Positions 1 through 7,689 of a stretch of DNA of 45,809 nt are shown here, piece by piece. A program made the position numbers and the translations under genes. This stretch comes from Syntrophomonas sp. DTU019 (lineage in GTDB: Bacteria; Bacillota; Syntrophomonadia; Syntrophomonadales; Syntrophomonadaceae): positions 1-45,809 of the forward strand of contig LFSQ01000110.1 in the NCBI GenBank assembly GCA_001512785.1, written 5' to 3'. Position 1 is the first letter of the stretch, and every line of letters begins with the position of its first letter. Below the pieces are notes generated by a model. The model had not been told where the DNA came from and searched no databases. It saw only the letters and a list, made by a program, of their open reading frames with translations.

Positions 1-28
1 CTGTCATTACTAAATAATAGATAGTTGT

Positions 29-143
29 CCAACATATTGAGCCTTTCCACAGTCAGCCCTGGCGGGGTCGGTGAGGCTCAGCCCCTGGCCCTTTGAAAGC
101 TGACTGATAATCCACCCGAATATGTGGGATCAGGCCTTTTTTT
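29..143 (+). other. Unclassified structured RNA-like element
   Basis: Two nested inverted repeats are visible. An outer stem pairs 29-38 with 119-128 (ACATATT against AATATGT plus flanking CC/GG, one mismatch). An inner stem pairs 50-57 CAGTCAGC perfectly with 99-106 GCTGACTG. Further GC-rich pairing is possible inside (GGGG at 64-67, CCCC at 82-85). A run of seven T follows at 137-143, about nine bases after the outer stem, which is loosely terminator-like on the plus strand. I found no SRP, tmRNA, RNase P or T-box signature. It could be a small RNA, an unknown riboswitch-like element, or the structured 3' end of a transcript entering from outside the window. Confidence 0.3.
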
Positions 144-250
144 CCATGCTATAATGTAGAAACCGGATAAGAGAACATAAGAGATTTTTCCAGATAAAAA
201 CCCAGTTATAATAATGTAGCAGAAATTTTTGAACAATCTGCCATTTCGGG

Positions 251-279
251 GGAACTTTTTTGTTATCGGCTATGTCTAA
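251..279 (+). promoter_or_regulatory. ECF-type promoter upstream of the sigma factor gene
   Basis: GGAACTT at 251-257 is followed after 17 bases by TCTAA at 275-279. This matches the bipartite -35/-10 pattern of extracytoplasmic-function sigma promoters (GGAACTT around -35, TCTAA/TCTGA around -10 for the RpoE type). It lies 45 bases upstream of the sigma factor start codon, so the simplest reading is autoregulation of the sigma/anti-sigma pair. The rest of 144-324 is AT-rich and holds TATAAT-like stretches near 150 and 209, but no coding gene. Confidence 0.5.
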
Positions 280-324
280 TAAATTAGCCAGACTAGTTCT
301 GGTGGAACCGGGAGTGTAAAATGC

Positions 325-906
325 GTGATTCCGGTAAATGATCTGATCAAAGAAGCCAAGCAGGGCAGCCTTAAATCATTTGAGGAACTGGTCTTGCTTT
401 ACCAGGATAGGGTTTATACTCACTGTGTCCACTTGGCCAACAATAATTACGATGCACAGGATTTGGCCCAGGATGTGTTCGTGCAGGCTTTTAAGAATAT
501 CCGCTCTTTCAGGGAAGAGGCCGATTTTGGGACCTGGCTGCACCGCATCGCCATCAACCTGTGGATCAACTGGTGCCGCAAGCAAAAAAGGGCGGTAATG
601 GTCTCTCTGGATGAACCTTTGATGTATGGGGACAACGAGCTGAGCCGCGAGCTGGCGGCCAGCCAGGAATCAGCCCTGGAGATCCTGGAGCGCACCGAAC
701 TGCACGAGCAGGTGCGGCAGGCGTTAAACCGCCTGCCCCCGGAGTACAAAGCAGTCCTGGTTCTGCGGGAAATGGAAGGCTATAGTTACGAAGATATCGC
801 CGGCTTTTTGAACTGCTCTTTAGGAACCGTGAAGTCGCGTATCAACAGGGCCCGCAAAGCCCTGCTGAAAGAGATCAAAGCCGGACAAAATGGCGGTAGT
901 CAATAG
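325..906 (+). CDS. ECF RNA polymerase sigma factor
   Basis: A 193-residue sigma-70 family protein of the extracytoplasmic-function class, which has only regions 2 and 4. Region 2 spans about residues 12-80 (YDAQDLAQDVFVQAF, then the FGTWLHRIAINLW core-binding helix). Region 4 spans about 130-182 (LPPEYKAVLVLREMEGYSYEDIAG, then the GTVKSRINRARKAL helix-turn-helix that contacts -35). Length is normal for SigW-like factors. The start is GTG at 325 with GGGAG ten bases upstream; an ATG at 321 is in another frame and closes after six codons. The anti-sigma gene follows 38 bases downstream, so the pair is almost certainly co-transcribed, and an ECF-type promoter precedes it. The stimulus and regulon are not visible from sequence. 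Confidence 0.93.
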   Translation: MIPVNDLIKEAKQGSLKSFEELVLLYQDRVYTHCVHLANNNYDAQDLAQDVFVQAFKNIRSFREEADFGTWLHRIAINLWINWCRKQKRAVMVSLDEPLMYGDNELSRELAASQESALEILERTELHEQVRQALNRLPPEYKAVLVLREMEGYSYEDIAGFLNCSLGTVKSRINRARKALLKEIKAGQNGGSQ

Positions 907-944
907 AGCAGCGTAGTGTAGAGCAAATAAAGGGCGTGAAGAGA

Positions 945-1967
945 ATGAATTGCAGAGAAGCCCAACAATTGATATCACCCTACCTGGACGGGATGCTGGA
1001 GGGCAAAGAAGCCCTGCAGGTACAGCTGCATTTGGAAGGCTGTGAGCATTGCCGCAGCGATTATCAGGATCTGGTGCAATTGTCCAGCTGGTTGCGTTGC
1101 ATGGGCAAGGATATACTGCCGGCCCCGGCCGGATTAAAAGATGCGGTGATGGCGACCATACAGCAACAGGCTGACAGGTCCGGCACTGTGGCTTCACTTT
1201 CGGGCTGGCTTAATAGAAGCTGGAAAACGATGGTGCCAGCTGCGGCTGCAGCAGTGCTCCTGTTGTTCACCGCTTTAAATGGGTTTACATCCAACAGCCC
1301 TGCCCCGCCGCCGGTAGCAGTGCATGAACCTGAAGGGGAGCCATCGGATCCGGCTTATTCTCCAGCCCCGGCTGATAATCATGATAATGATGCAGTGATC
1401 AAGACTGCTCCCGAAGATATACCACCGGCAACAGGCACCCAGCCGCCTGATTCTCCCCTGGAGGTAGCTGCCAGTGATCCCCCGGGGAATACCTCGACTC
1501 TTCAGGCTTCCTCTGCGCCGGTCTTGCTTAGTGCGGAAAACCGCAACATCCTTTCCACTATGCTGGTAATCCGCCTTTCAGAAGAACAGGATGCCATTTT
1601 TGAGAGGGTACAGGCCATTGCTTCACCATATGGGGTTTCGGCTGAGAGGCTGGGGCAGCAGGTCAAGGAAGGGATCAGCTACAACCTCTTTAAGCTGGCG
1701 GTTAACCGGGGGCAGGAGCAAGCCCTGATAAACAGCCTCAGTACATTGGGTACGGTGTTGAGCCGCAGCGATGATAAGCAGGATATTTCCCAGGCCTATA
1801 CCCAGGCCCTGGAACAATTCCTCAGCCTGAGTGCTCAGCGCAGTGAAACCAGCGATCCTGCTCGGCTCAAACAGCTGGATCAACAGATAGCGGAGCTGCA
1901 GCAGCAGCTGGGCGATTGGAAACAAAAGGCCGGTGTGGTAACCGTAGTTTTGTGGATTCAAAACTGA
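945..1967 (+). CDS. Anti-sigma factor, zinc-finger (zf-HC2) membrane protein
   Basis: A 340-residue protein with an N-terminal zinc-binding anti-sigma domain: the HxxxCxxC motif HLEGCEHC lies around residues 30-37. A single membrane segment rich in Ala/Val/Leu follows (about 90-110). Then comes a Pro/Ser/Glu-rich extracytoplasmic linker (about 115-185) and a C-terminal region with a Gln/Leu-rich coiled coil (about 305-328) ending in a hydrophobic VVTVVLWIQN tail. It should hold the upstream sigma factor inactive at the membrane and release it on envelope stress. I chose ATG at 945 because AGGG at 931-934 is well spaced for it; an in-frame GTG at 936 has the same AGGG only one base away. The extracytoplasmic sensor part is not a family I recognise. 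Confidence 0.85.
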   Translation: MNCREAQQLISPYLDGMLEGKEALQVQLHLEGCEHCRSDYQDLVQLSSWLRCMGKDILPAPAGLKDAVMATIQQQADRSGTVASLSGWLNRSWKTMVPAAAAAVLLLFTALNGFTSNSPAPPPVAVHEPEGEPSDPAYSPAPADNHDNDAVIKTAPEDIPPATGTQPPDSPLEVAASDPPGNTSTLQASSAPVLLSAENRNILSTMLVIRLSEEQDAIFERVQAIASPYGVSAERLGQQVKEGISYNLFKLAVNRGQEQALINSLSTLGTVLSRSDDKQDISQAYTQALEQFLSLSAQRSETSDPARLKQLDQQIAELQQQLGDWKQKAGVVTVVLWIQN

Positions 1968-1988
1968 TGTGACCATTTAACGATAACC

Positions 1989-2035
1989 AGGGCTATCTAG
2001 AAGGTCCGCAGGGACATTTCGGATAGCCCTTTTTT
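1989..2035 (+). terminator. Intrinsic terminator of the sigma/anti-sigma operon
   Basis: AGGGCTATC (1989-1997) pairs perfectly with GATAGCCCT (2022-2030) and is followed directly by five T. The 24-base interval contains a small internal GTCC/GGAC stem. It sits 22 bases after the anti-sigma stop and separates it from the convergent protease gene. There is no T-run on the minus strand, so it acts mainly on the plus strand. Confidence 0.85.
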
Positions 2036-2041
2036 ACTGTG

Positions 2042-5000
2042 CTACGGCCACTCCAGCCTGGATATCAACAGCACCGCTTCTCCACGGGTCAGGTAGTTTT
2101 GCGGTTTGAACACGCTCTGCCAGGTATCCGGCCAAATCCCCCGCTGATAACCTTTAAGTATGGCCGGCTGCGCCCATTCCGGGGCCAGGAGAATATCCCC
2201 CGCCGGTTCAAATAAGCTGCGGCCCTGTGATGTTCCCAGCAGGCGGTAGGCCTTATCCATGATGATGGCCATCTCGCTTCGGGTGGCCGCCTGCTGGGGG
2301 CGAAAGCTGCCATCTTCGTACCCTTTAATCAAGCCCAGGCGGCGGGCTTCTTCTACCCATCCTTTTCCCCACCAGGGAATTAGCTGGTCATCAGCGAACC
2401 CGGTTCTGATCGACGGGTTATCAAGTTGCAGATAACGCGCCAGCAGGCTTACCAATTCCAGACGGGTAATGCTGGCATAAGGCCTGAAGGTTCCATCATC
2501 ATAGCCCTGTATGATCCCCTCCTCGGCAAGTTTCATAACCTGCTGGGCCAGATTGCTATCCTGTATATCAGTGAATTGGGTTCTGGGCGGGCTAAATGGG
2601 GCTACCGCTACCTCCCGGGCATACACCGCACCATTGGCGGTATTGATGGCCACTACCTTAATGCTGTCCTCGCCTGGATTATGGAGCAGAAGCCGGTTGA
2701 AGCGGCCACCGGCTTCGGGCTCAAGCCTGACCCGGCTCTGGTCCTGGCGGTAGACCACGATGCGATCAGCGTCAGTTTCACCTCTTATTATCAAGGCCCC
2801 GTTTAACACCTCGGCCTTAACCTCCAGGCGGGGAGCAGCCGCTCCTGTGTCCTGGTCCCCCTCTATAGCTGCCAGATAGGATTTTCCCCCTTCCCCCGCC
2901 AGGGTGATCAAGCGCACTTTGCGCTTTTCGATCATATCCTCCGGGCTTAAGGCAAAGCCCCCGCTGCTCACCAGTGTTGAGGGCAAACACTGGTACAGGC
3001 TGTCGTCATCCATAACAAACATCTGGGTTACGGCATCGTACTTAACCAGGGTCTTTTCGGCGGTCTCCGCTATAGCGGCCTCATCTACCCGTAATGCCTG
3101 GCTGCCGTCCGGTGCTAAAAGCACCCGTACCCATGATCCGGGCTCAAAGGCGGGTTTGGACAACAGGCTGCCGCTGCGAAAACAGCTGGTCTGTTGATTG
3201 AGCTGGCATTCCTGGATTTGATTGTCTTGATTAAAGAAATACAGGGTTTGGGTATTATCATTGAAATAAATAACCCGGCCGTAGGCCACCTGGCTGTATG
3301 CCTCCAGTTGCAGGAACCTTGATAAACCGGGCAGGTGCATTCCGACCACGTAATCTCCCGGCTGAATGTCTTTCAGGCGGGCCTCGATCCCATCCCGGTA
3401 AATCTGGGTTCCAGGAAACAATGTATAGGAACCCCCATTGTTGAGGTTCAGGGTTTCGGTCTCCAGGGATATACCAGTTACCCTGGCAATCACCAGATCG
3501 CGCTGCACGGTGATGTAATTTACCCACCGTGTTTTCGGGGTTATTACCATTTTGACCTTCATGCCCGGCAGCAGTCCTTCCAGATCGACACTTTGCGCAA
3601 ACCCGTAAGGAATGGCTTCGGCTATGCTGCCGGCGATGCTGTTGCTGACATTAATGGCTGCACCCGGATAGAGCCTGTAAGGCTGGTCATCATTGATAAG
3701 CCAGATCTGGCGGGTGGCATAATCGACTTTTTTGATATAACCCTCTACTGGCGCGGCTGCCGCATTAGCCTGCCACAGCACCTGATAGAGGGGGTTGACC
3801 ACGGCATTTATATGGGCCCCGGTGGGAAAATCATGGGAATTGTCTATGGCTTGGCCATTTACCTGCACCTGACGGGATTCCTGCCACTGCCGGTCCAAAT
3901 AATAACCGCCTTCCCTGGCCTGGGGATTAACCTCCATTATCAGGCTGCCGGTTGATGTGGTCAGCATCTGTACCCCGCCGCTTTCCCAGGTCTGCAAGAA
4001 GAGATAGGAGTTTTTATCATTCCAGTACAATTCCCCTCCGATTTTCGCCTCGGGCCGGTCTGCGGTGAGAATGGTTTTGGTCTGATCATAGTCTACAGAG
4101 CCGGTATAAGCCGTGCCATCCGTGAGCACCAGTTTACCCCCGGACTCGACCGCAACAGTCTCATGCTGCATGGCCTGGCCGTATACCAGGGCATAAGACT
4201 GCCGCGTAAAGCCCTCAGCAAGGCTGGCAGCTTTAACATATATGGTATACTCGCCTTCCCTGGCATTACTTATCACAACCTGTTCGACATTATTCGTGCT
4301 GTCAATCCTGCCGCTGCCGGAAAAATCGTTGCCATAGTGTAATTTCCCTTCCGGGTCTTTCACCACCAGATCAAGGTTATTTACCAGCACCTTTGAGGCC
4401 CCGGCTTCAGAAGGGGGATCGGTCCAGGCCAGGGTAGCTTTGAACAAACCTCCGGCTTTATCCAGGCTGATGTGATATTCGCGGGTCTCTTGTGCTGACA
4501 GGCTGGCCTGGTTGACATATTCCACAGTGCGGTCTTTTACAGGCAATATAGTGCCGGCCAGGTCCAATATGCCAAAGCCCTGTGACGATATGTTATTGGG
4601 ATCAAAACGGGCACCGTTAATCAGTAATGCCTTGATCAAAGCCGCGCTGGGATGGTCAAGATGACGATGAGTCTCAAGGTATTCCCTGAGTAAAGCCACT
4701 GCTCCCGCGGCTACCGCGCTGGCCATGCTGGTGCCGCTCATAGTGATATAAGCCGGGTTGCTTTCGAAATTGCTGGTTACCAGGCTGGAGCATGTCCCCA
4801 CGATGTTGGCACCAGGGGCCAGCAGATCCGGTTTGATGCGTCCATCAGCCGTCGGCCCCCGGCTGGATGATGACAATACCTGGCTGGCATCAACGCTGTC
4901 CATGTCCAGACCAGGCCTGGGCAGCTGGCTGGCACCAACCACCAGGGCATTTTTGCTGTTTGCTTCAGCGCTCAGTGAGCCTTGCGCTGGTCCATTGTTG

Positions 5001-5650
5001 CCGGCTCCAAACAAGACCAGAAAATCAGGATGTTCAGCTATAAACGAGTCTGTCTGGCGGCTGTAACCCCGGTAGCTGTTGCCGGGATTGCCCCAGCCGT
5101 TTACATAAACCCGTACCCCGGCCTGATAAGCCGGGTCGTAGAGCTCCGCCAGGTTAGCGGGAATCCTTAATTCACCGTCTTCATCCAGAAGGGCTTGAAA
5201 ATAGAGTGAACTATCAGGTGCGATACCGTGATATTTACCCTGTGAGGATTTGCCGCTGCCCACCAGTACGCCGGCCATATGTGTGCCATGCCCGGAAGGG
5301 TCATCGGGGATGGCCCGACCAGAAACTGATTTAAGCGAACTGATGCGCGGGGCTTGACCCGTATCGCTGCTCAAGTCAGGATGAATATCACTAAGGCTGC
5401 CGCGATCCAGGCCGTTGTCGGCAATGCCTATCAGCTGGCCTTTGCCGCTTAATCCGCCCGGAATAATAAAGTTGCCCGGGTAAAAAGGGGTGGCATTTAC
5501 AATACCAGCAGCCCGGTCGCTCAGCAGACTGGGCTTGGCCTTTGCTGCAGCCTGCAGCGGCCCCAAACACCATGAACAACCCAGGATAATCATGAATATG
5601 AGAACGAAAACCCTGCTTCGTCTTCTGCCACAAAAACCCGTTTTCAACAT
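2042..5650 (-). CDS. Secreted S8 subtilisin-like protease with SLH cell-wall anchor
   Basis: A 1202-residue exported serine protease. A signal peptide covers about residues 1-36 (RRRSR, hydrophobic core, AAA). The subtilase domain carries Asp78 (GIADNGLD), His121 (GHGTHMAG), the oxyanion Asn218 (GAGNNGP) and Ser308 (SGTSMAS). A beta-sandwich C-terminal domain like that of KP-43-type subtilases follows (about 375-490, ATLAWTDPP and NNLDLVV). Four divergent beta-rich repeats of roughly 65-75 residues occupy about 630-930. Three SLH domains end the protein (from about 1023, 1083 and 1140). SLH domains bind pyruvylated secondary cell-wall polymer, which fits the csaB gene at 25165. The start ATG is preceded by GAGCGGAG. 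The substrate is unknown; it could process surface proteins or feed on exogenous protein. Confidence 0.93.
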   Translation of the reverse strand: MLKTGFCGRRRSRVFVLIFMIILGCSWCLGPLQAAAKAKPSLLSDRAAGIVNATPFYPGNFIIPGGLSGKGQLIGIADNGLDRGSLSDIHPDLSSDTGQAPRISSLKSVSGRAIPDDPSGHGTHMAGVLVGSGKSSQGKYHGIAPDSSLYFQALLDEDGELRIPANLAELYDPAYQAGVRVYVNGWGNPGNSYRGYSRQTDSFIAEHPDFLVLFGAGNNGPAQGSLSAEANSKNALVVGASQLPRPGLDMDSVDASQVLSSSSRGPTADGRIKPDLLAPGANIVGTCSSLVTSNFESNPAYITMSGTSMASAVAAGAVALLREYLETHRHLDHPSAALIKALLINGARFDPNNISSQGFGILDLAGTILPVKDRTVEYVNQASLSAQETREYHISLDKAGGLFKATLAWTDPPSEAGASKVLVNNLDLVVKDPEGKLHYGNDFSGSGRIDSTNNVEQVVISNAREGEYTIYVKAASLAEGFTRQSYALVYGQAMQHETVAVESGGKLVLTDGTAYTGSVDYDQTKTILTADRPEAKIGGELYWNDKNSYLFLQTWESGGVQMLTTSTGSLIMEVNPQAREGGYYLDRQWQESRQVQVNGQAIDNSHDFPTGAHINAVVNPLYQVLWQANAAAAPVEGYIKKVDYATRQIWLINDDQPYRLYPGAAINVSNSIAGSIAEAIPYGFAQSVDLEGLLPGMKVKMVITPKTRWVNYITVQRDLVIARVTGISLETETLNLNNGGSYTLFPGTQIYRDGIEARLKDIQPGDYVVGMHLPGLSRFLQLEAYSQVAYGRVIYFNDNTQTLYFFNQDNQIQECQLNQQTSCFRSGSLLSKPAFEPGSWVRVLLAPDGSQALRVDEAAIAETAEKTLVKYDAVTQMFVMDDDSLYQCLPSTLVSSGGFALSPEDMIEKRKVRLITLAGEGGKSYLAAIEGDQDTGAAAPRLEVKAEVLNGALIIRGETDADRIVVYRQDQSRVRLEPEAGGRFNRLLLHNPGEDSIKVVAINTANGAVYAREVAVAPFSPPRTQFTDIQDSNLAQQVMKLAEEGIIQGYDDGTFRPYASITRLELVSLLARYLQLDNPSIRTGFADDQLIPWWGKGWVEEARRLGLIKGYEDGSFRPQQAATRSEMAIIMDKAYRLLGTSQGRSLFEPAGDILLAPEWAQPAILKGYQRGIWPDTWQSVFKPQNYLTRGEAVLLISRLEWP

Positions 5651-5738
5651 TTATATATCTCCGCTCACAAATTGCAGTTGTCTGGATCCGGCTATCTTCG
5701 AGATCTGCCGTACCGCGGCAACTGCAGGCTGTTGTTTC

Positions 5739-5779
5739 TATAAATATCTATAACTTCTATAAAATTATAAATATCTATA
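5739..5779. repeat. Pair of 14-bp direct repeats upstream of the SLH protease
   Basis: TATAAATATCTATA occurs perfectly at 5739-5752 and again at 5766-5779, a 27-bp period, in the 236-bp gap between the protease and the ComK-like gene. The repeats lie about 90-130 bp upstream of the protease start, where a regulator could bind. They are AT-rich, so chance is not excluded. The rest of the gap holds no other gene-like feature. Confidence 0.5.
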
Positions 5780-5886
5780 TTTACCAACTAATAATCACAA
5801 AAAGTTACATTTGCCATGTTATTACGAATACTTCGCTTATTATCTTGCGCTTTCCTGCCGGCAAAACTTGCTAAGCTGAGAACGCC

Positions 5887-6465
5887 TTATCCATTTTTGC
5901 CCAGTTTTCCCAGCCCAATGTGCAGGAGATCCAGAGAGCCGGCCAGCAGCCGTGCAGCTTCTAACAGCAATTTCTCACCACTTGGGTTTTCACCGGAGCT
6001 CTGCTGTAGATAATCAAACAGCTGCCGCCCCATGTGCAATTGTTGAATCAGCTGGGTAGTGCTGCTCAAGCTGTTCAGCACCAGATTGTGGCGCATTTTA
6101 ATTACAGTGCCCCCGCTGTCCTGTTTGGTGATGCTCTCAACATAACGCCAGTTGATGTAGCCATAACAGGCATCATTTTTGATCAAAGCCTTCCTGACCT
6201 TCACCGGTATGAAAACCCGGCTATTGCTCAGGTAGAAAGGCAGCAGTTTGCGCCTCTGGAAAAAATCCTGCAGACGGCCTTTCTGTTCTTTCAAGTCTAC
6301 TAAATAGCATCTGGCCAGGGCTTTTATGATCGTCCCAACACTGCGCTTCTCCCAAAAATGTTCGCCCTCTTCCAGCAAAATCCTGGTAAGATCGCCAGTT
6401 TCCTCGTAAGAGGGCACAATGCCGATAACCTGCTCTTTTACGGCTTCGATAGGTTTACATGTCAT
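5887..6465 (-). CDS. ComK-like protein (possible competence transcription factor)
   Basis: A 192-residue protein, the same length as Bacillus subtilis ComK. Several stretches can be aligned to ComK from memory: VIGIVPSYEETGDLTRIL with the N-terminal TIAVLPEEIDGK region, LPFYLSNSRVFIPV with PIMVDPSNQIFLFP, CYGYINWRYVESI with CGWISHVHVKEF, and TVIKMRHNLVLNSLSST with the following TMELPISYNSF stretch. ComK is the DNA-binding master regulator of competence in bacilli. I chose ATG 6465 because GAGGGGG lies just upstream; an in-frame start at 6567 would add 34 residues without a ribosome site. No competence genes are adjacent. The next gene downstream on the same strand is the SLH protease. Family assignment is by eye and only moderately certain; the function here is unknown. 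Confidence 0.5.
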   Translation of the reverse strand: MTCKPIEAVKEQVIGIVPSYEETGDLTRILLEEGEHFWEKRSVGTIIKALARCYLVDLKEQKGRLQDFFQRRKLLPFYLSNSRVFIPVKVRKALIKNDACYGYINWRYVESITKQDSGGTVIKMRHNLVLNSLSSTTQLIQQLHMGRQLFDYLQQSSGENPSGEKLLLEAARLLAGSLDLLHIGLGKLGKNG

Positions 6466-6627
6466 TGGCAGCCCCCTCTTTAAATATGAAATTGGCCGCA
6501 GCTGAGCTCGAAGCATGATTATGATATGATATTCGTCCCAATAAGGGCATGTTCCAAAATATGCCAACCAAAGGGCTTAATGATGCAGATTTCAGGCCTA
6601 AAAGCAGGACTGTTTTATTCAGAGGCT

Positions 6628-7641
6628 TTACCAGTTCTCGCTTTGATGCCATTTCCAGGCGGATGCGACTATGTCCTGCAGTTGGGGATATTGGGGCTGC
6701 CAGCCGAGCTCGTCCATAGCCCTCTGGGAGCTGGCCAGCAGTATGCTGGGATCGCCGGGCCGGCGCGGGCCTATGTCGTATTCCAGCTGTCTCCCGGAAA
6801 TAGCCTCGACCGCAGCGATAACCTCCCGTACCGAATGGGGCCGTCCATTTCCCAAATTATAAACCCGTTCGGTAATGTTCCCTTTCAGCAAGGCCTGCAG
6901 GGCCAGCAGATGGGCCTGGGCCAGATCGCTGACATGAATGTAATCCCGCAAACAAGTCCCGTCAGGGGTGTCGTAATCATCGCCGAAAACGGTGAACTGT
7001 GACTTTTTGTTCATAGCCCGCAATATGACCAGTGGAATCAGGTGTGACTCCTGACGATGTTTCTCGCCGATTAAGGCACTGTTGTCGGCTCCGGCGGCAT
7101 TAAAGTAGCGCAGCGAAACGTAATTCAAGCCGTAATTAGCCCTGTAGCGGGGCAGCATGAATTCTATCATCATTTTGCTCATTCCATAAACATTGGTGGG
7201 TCTTAAAGGGTGATCCTCTGTGATAGGGGTTTGCAACGGCTGTCCATAGACCGCCGCAGTTGAGGAGAATACCAGGTGGTTTACCCGGTTGCGCTTCATG
7301 CTGTTCAACAAATATATGGTCTGAGCAGTGTTGTTGGTGAAATACTTGGCGGCATCCTGCATCGATTCCCCCACCTCGCTGAAAGCGGCCAGGTGCACTA
7401 CCGCCTCGATGTGGTGCTGTTGACAGATGGAATCCAGCAGGGTTTCATCACCGCAGTCTCCAACTGCCAGCTCGATTCTGCCCGATCCCGGGATAGCCTT
7501 TAATAGGGTGTGCAATGCATCAACTGCCGCACGGTTTCCCGTAGAAAAGTTATCCAGTATTATCACATCGTAACCGGCCTGAGCGATCTCCTTCACTACA
7601 TGCGAACCGATATATCCTGCTCCTCCAGTTATTAAAATCAT
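6628..7641 (-). CDS. galE: UDP-glucose 4-epimerase
   Basis: A 337-residue extended short-chain dehydrogenase that interconverts UDP-glucose and UDP-galactose (or their N-acetyl forms) with bound NAD. It shows the N-terminal nucleotide site GGAGYIGSH (residues 6-14), the SSTAAVYG strand, the YGMSK catalytic Tyr-Lys motif (near 150), the substrate loop around NVYG and RYFNAAGA, and a typical C-terminus (LGWQPQY). AGGAGG lies six bases before the ATG. It follows the nucleotidyltransferase gene by 48 bases on the same strand, so it may be the last gene of the 7690-13005 operon. It would supply galactose-type sugar nucleotides to the polysaccharide locus. Confidence 0.95.
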   Translation of the reverse strand: MILITGGAGYIGSHVVKEIAQAGYDVIILDNFSTGNRAAVDALHTLLKAIPGSGRIELAVGDCGDETLLDSICQQHHIEAVVHLAAFSEVGESMQDAAKYFTNNTAQTIYLLNSMKRNRVNHLVFSSTAAVYGQPLQTPITEDHPLRPTNVYGMSKMMIEFMLPRYRANYGLNYVSLRYFNAAGADNSALIGEKHRQESHLIPLVILRAMNKKSQFTVFGDDYDTPDGTCLRDYIHVSDLAQAHLLALQALLKGNITERVYNLGNGRPHSVREVIAAVEAISGRQLEYDIGPRRPGDPSILLASSQRAMDELGWQPQYPQLQDIVASAWKWHQSENW

Positions 7642-7689
7642 ATTATTCCTCCTATTTCGTCTCGCTGAAGCGGAATCCAGGAATGTACC

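Noticed and set aside
29-143. SRP RNA, 6S RNA, T-box or hammerhead assignment for the structured element
   Set aside because: The diagnostic SRP tetraloop region, T-box GGTGG sequence and hammerhead core CTGATGA are absent, and the 6S length does not fit.
3335-3955. 206-residue plus-strand reading frame antisense to the SLH protease
   Set aside because: It lies wholly within a protein with clear family motifs on the minus strand and has no recognisable domain or ribosome site.
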